From Ustilago trichophora (taxonomy: Eukaryota; Basidiomycota; Ustilaginomycetes; Ustilaginales; Ustilaginaceae): a DNA stretch of 64,000 bases. Each line of letters starts with the position of its first letter. Position 1 is the first letter of the stretch. The notes under the pieces were generated by a model. It ran no database searches and had not been told where the DNA came from. It saw only the letters and a list, made by a program, of their open reading frames with translations. Shown piece by piece: positions 61,365-64,000 of this stretch. The position numbers were made by a program, and so were the translations under genes. The stretch is from the NCBI GenBank assembly GCA_900323505.1, contig OOIN01000011.1, positions 124,001 through 188,000 on the forward strand. Direction: 5' to 3'.

Positions 61365-63059
61365 CTAGGAAGAAACGATTTCGAGCTTGGCGTACTTGAG
61401 GATATCGTCGGCGGAGACTGCGGCCAACTCATCCTGCAATGCGGGGATGAAAGTACCTGGACCTTTCACATCCTCCCTCACGGCCGCTTTTTCGCTGGCG
61501 ATGGTCATCGCCAACAGACCGGTTAGAGCGCCGACGAGCAGATCCACCTCCCCATGTGCCACCAATGTATTACCCAACGACACCACCTCCTTTTCCTCGC
61601 TCTTGGCCAAATTGCACGCCGCTGCCAATCCCGCACCGACCGTGACGCCCAGCGCGCAGCCCGAACCGGTAATCGCACCGAGCAACGGGTGACCATTATC
61701 GCTCGTGATCACCGTCTTGCCATCCGTCAGATAGTCCTTTTTCCCCGAAAGTAGCACCAAACATCTCTCCTTTCGAGCCAGATCCTTCACCAACCCAATC
61801 GGATCCTTCAGTTGACCAGCACCAGAGTCGACACCTCTACTTTTGACCTCGTCCTGTTTGCCTGCGATGCTGGCCAATTCTGCCGCGTTTCCCTTGAGCA
61901 GTGTCACTTGGGTATGGTTGAGAATGGAACGGACGACATCTTTGCGGAATTGGGTGGCTCCTCCACCGACGGGGTCCAAGACGACGGGTTTGAGGTTGCG
62001 GTTGGCCGAGGTGCCAGCGACGAACATGCCCTCGCGGGAGGCGGGGGAGATGGTGCCGATGTTGAGGACTAGCGCTCCAACGGCTAGCGAGAGATCGGCT
62101 GCTTCGGCCGCTTCGTGAGACATGATGGGCGACGAGGAGAATGCGAGGGCAAGATTGGCCGACATGGTGGAAGAGACGTGGGAGGTGATGGTTTGGATGA
62201 GAGGTGGACCTTGGGTGCCTTCACGATGGAAGGAGAGGAGGTTTGCTGCTGCGGTTTTGTAGAATTCCACATCTTTGGCTTGGACGTTTGGAAGGGAGAA
62301 GGAGGAAGCGACGCCGCCCGGATTGAAAGAAGAAGATGCGGAAGAGGCGGAGAGACCCTTTTTAAAAGCCTTGACAATGTCGGCGAGTTCTTGAGCAGCC
62401 TTATCCGAATCGACCCTGCCCACGATAGCAGAGATGACCGCAATGCCATCTGGAGCATTGGTCTCGCCTGTGGCGCCAAACAGGGTCCTTGCGGCCGTCT
62501 TCTGGTTCAACCCGCCAATCAGCACACATGGCAACCTTTTCCCTTCCTTGTTCAGTTCAGCAACGATCCTCTGCGCACCGGCATTTCCAATCACCTTATC
62601 CTCTGTTATCCCAGCCTTGCTTAGAGTTCCATAACACGGCCCGACGCCCGCATAGTCGGCATGACCCTCCTCCCTTGCCCTCTTGGCTTGGTCCAGGGTC
62701 TTGACGCTGATTCCCAGCAGCCTCTTTTCGCCCAGAATCCTTCGTGCTTCCGAGACAGGGATGTCTTCTTGGCCAATATGCAACCCCACGCGCTCCGGGA
62801 GGGAGAGACAGACGGAGAGATTGTCGTTGATCAACATGGGTACGTTGTACCTGTCACAGATGGCGAGGGACTTTTGTGCGATTTCGAGAAACTCGTTTGT
62901 TTCGGCATCCTTCTCGCGGATCTGGACCACCGTCACGTTGCCATGCGCAAGACAGCGTTCGAGTGACTCGTAGTAGTCGACACCGGCAGGAAGCAGCTCC
63001 CGCCCCGTAACGAAGTATACCGAGTAGTCGACGGTGGACTTGTCAAAGGTAGACGACAT
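61365..63059 (-). CDS. THI6: bifunctional thiamine-phosphate synthase / hydroxyethylthiazole kinase
   Basis: An intronless frame; the ATG at 63059 gives 564 aa. The N-terminal domain (about 1-235) is a TIM-barrel thiamine-phosphate synthase: VDYSVYFVTGRELLP, VTVVQIREKDAETNEFLEIA, MLINDNLSVCLSLPERVGLH, GVGPCYGTLSKAG and CVLIGGLNQ. The C-terminal domain (about 275-564) is hydroxyethylthiazole kinase of the ribokinase-like fold: LLSFHREGTQGPPLIQTITS, LDPVGGGATQFRKDVVRSIL, VTLLKGNAAELASIAG and LLGAITGSGCALGVTVGAGL. Together they phosphorylate the thiazole and couple it to HMP-pyrophosphate to make thiamine phosphate, as yeast Thi6 does. The Met at 63059 aligns with the start of yeast Thi6; an in-frame ATG at 63146 would add 29 residues. 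I looked for a TPP-riboswitch-like CTGAGA element upstream and saw none. Confidence 0.95.
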   Translation of the reverse strand: MSSTFDKSTVDYSVYFVTGRELLPAGVDYYESLERCLAHGNVTVVQIREKDAETNEFLEIAQKSLAICDRYNVPMLINDNLSVCLSLPERVGLHIGQEDIPVSEARRILGEKRLLGISVKTLDQAKRAREEGHADYAGVGPCYGTLSKAGITEDKVIGNAGAQRIVAELNKEGKRLPCVLIGGLNQKTAARTLFGATGETNAPDGIAVISAIVGRVDSDKAAQELADIVKAFKKGLSASSASSSFNPGGVASSFSLPNVQAKDVEFYKTAAANLLSFHREGTQGPPLIQTITSHVSSTMSANLALAFSSSPIMSHEAAEAADLSLAVGALVLNIGTISPASREGMFVAGTSANRNLKPVVLDPVGGGATQFRKDVVRSILNHTQVTLLKGNAAELASIAGKQDEVKSRGVDSGAGQLKDPIGLVKDLARKERCLVLLSGKKDYLTDGKTVITSDNGHPLLGAITGSGCALGVTVGAGLAAACNLAKSEEKEVVSLGNTLVAHGEVDLLVGALTGLLAMTIASEKAAVREDVKGPGTFIPALQDELAAVSADDILKYAKLEIVSS

Positions 63060-64000
63060 CTTTCCTATTTTGCACCTTGGAAGCCTCGTCTCGGTGATTC
63101 GAAGAATAGAGATGGAGGTCAAGTGCGCGGGTTGGGCGCTAGCCATGTGGCAAGATGTGAGAAGACCTGTCCGCCATACAATTACACTTTCGGACGGTCA
63201 ACTTGGACAAGCAAGGCTTACGCAAAAGATCGGCAATGCAGTGATTGATTTCTGCTCGAGTCAGGTCCGGCGTCCGTGCGAAGTCCTTACAAAAAAAAAA
63301 TAAAAATCGAAGATGTTTGATCGGTGTATTCCACACTCTTTAAATAGTATTTTTGTTAGACCGTGAGGAAGGTTGCGAATTTTTGGATGCAAGTGGAAAA
63401 AGGAAGTGTCAGAAAGCAGCAGCACGTCAAGGATTGCGCAGAGCAGAGTTCGGCTTTTTGCTGCAAACACATCCTGAGAGCCATATCACTCGACTTGGAC
63501 ATCGCAGCTTCGACGACTTCTACACATCAAATCAAACTTGCGCTCTACTCGAATCGAGTATTGACATGTCGCCTGCTCTCAACAGTACCATTGCATCTTC
63601 GACTGCCCTTCCACTTCTGTGCAATCCGGTGCGTTCAGGTGGCCAGGTTAGCGCGTACCCGGCGTAGGATGCAATACCTCACCGGCACCGCCTCCTCTCC
63701 GTTCCTCTCCTCTCCCCTTGGATCTGAAGTGCAGCTGACGACCTTTCGAGTCAATCTCATCCGTTCAAACACATTCTACTGCATCTTCCTCACTCCTTAT
63801 GCTGGTCACACCACTTTGCCCAATGACGAATCACGCAAAGTTTCAACCCGACCAGATCTGTGGATCCATCTCGTCCTCGGATCCACAACCATGAGCCTCG
63901 TCACCAAATCATGCCACGGTTGAGGTGGTTTCGCTTTGAGCTGTTTGAGGTTTAGAGTCCCGTTCCCGCAGCTTGCAGATCGTACTTTGGCTCGCATGAC
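63060..64000. other. right-edge region without an assignable gene
   Basis: About 940 bases. It starts with the THI6 promoter. A plus-strand frame (63363-63923) and an overlapping minus-strand frame open from 63997 to 63806 have no convincing domain. The minus-strand frame could be the 3' end of a gene lying beyond the window. Confidence 0.3.

Noticed and set aside
63060..63350. Possible TPP riboswitch in the THI6 leader
   Set aside because: No CTGAGA-type or matching conserved riboswitch core was seen on the minus strand near the start codon.
1..64000. A biosynthetic gene cluster around the MFS transporter or the Zn2Cys6 factor
   Set aside because: No synthase, P450, acyltransferase or other tailoring enzyme lies nearby; neighbours are housekeeping genes.

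Overview
This window looks like nuclear DNA of a smut-type basidiomycete (Ustilaginales; genus not determinable by eye). Reasons: large, mostly intronless genes with GC-rich third positions, short introns with GTAAGT/GTGAGT-type donors where introns occur, long pyrimidine-rich leaders, many microsatellites, and proteins with long Ser/Pro/Gln-rich extensions around conserved cores. About 18 protein genes can be supported. No tRNA, rRNA, transposon, CRISPR array or secondary-metabolite cluster was recognised.

Layout. 1-2068 (-): F-box/WD-like protein running off the left edge. 2579-6178 (+): synaptojanin-type phosphoinositide phosphatase. 6338-6906 (-): small two-exon protein of unknown function. 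8397-10318 (+): secreted aspartic protease. 10604-13024 (-): DHA2-type MFS transporter. 15755-17352 (+): alpha/beta hydrolase of the monoacylglycerol-lipase type. 17793-19691 (-): alpha subunit of the mitochondrial processing peptidase. 23728-26850 (+): Zn2Cys6 transcription factor. 27683-31144 (+): Mto1/ApsB-like coiled-coil protein. 35220-38582 (+): PHD-finger protein. 39173-42643 (+): Tel2. 42964-46281 (-): ISWI remodeller. 47211-49139 (-): NAD-dependent methylenetetrahydrofolate dehydrogenase with a long N-terminal extension. 51347-51857 (+): SF3B6/p14 splicing factor. 52678-53730 (+): glutathione S-transferase-like protein. 54301-55122 (+): secreted RNase T2. 55323-57996 (-): Vps33. 58611-61223 (+): cysteinyl-tRNA synthetase. 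61365-63059 (-): bifunctional thiamine enzyme Thi6. The last 940 bases hold nothing assignable.

How the genes relate. This is ordinary eukaryotic neighbourhood structure, not a cluster: housekeeping genes (vesicle traffic, chromatin, splicing, translation, folate and thiamine metabolism) are mixed with secreted hydrolases (aspartic protease, RNase T2), which are common in plant-associated smuts. Gene pairs are often convergent with short gaps (synaptojanin/orphan, protease/MFS, Tel2/ISWI) or divergent with shared upstream regions (F-box/synaptojanin, Vps33/CysRS). The three regulatory or cytoskeletal genes in the middle have very long upstream regions (up to 4 kb).

I did not find a clearly new molecular system. 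The best leads are: (i) a recurring palindromic motif family built on TACAGTA/TACTGTA, seen only in intergenic DNA in my reading, densest at 20.6-22.5 kb and just upstream of the RNase T2 gene; (ii) in-frame N-terminal extensions that suggest cytosolic plus mitochondrial isoforms for the folate enzyme and cysteinyl-tRNA synthetase; (iii) a 4-kb gene-poor region upstream of the PHD gene.
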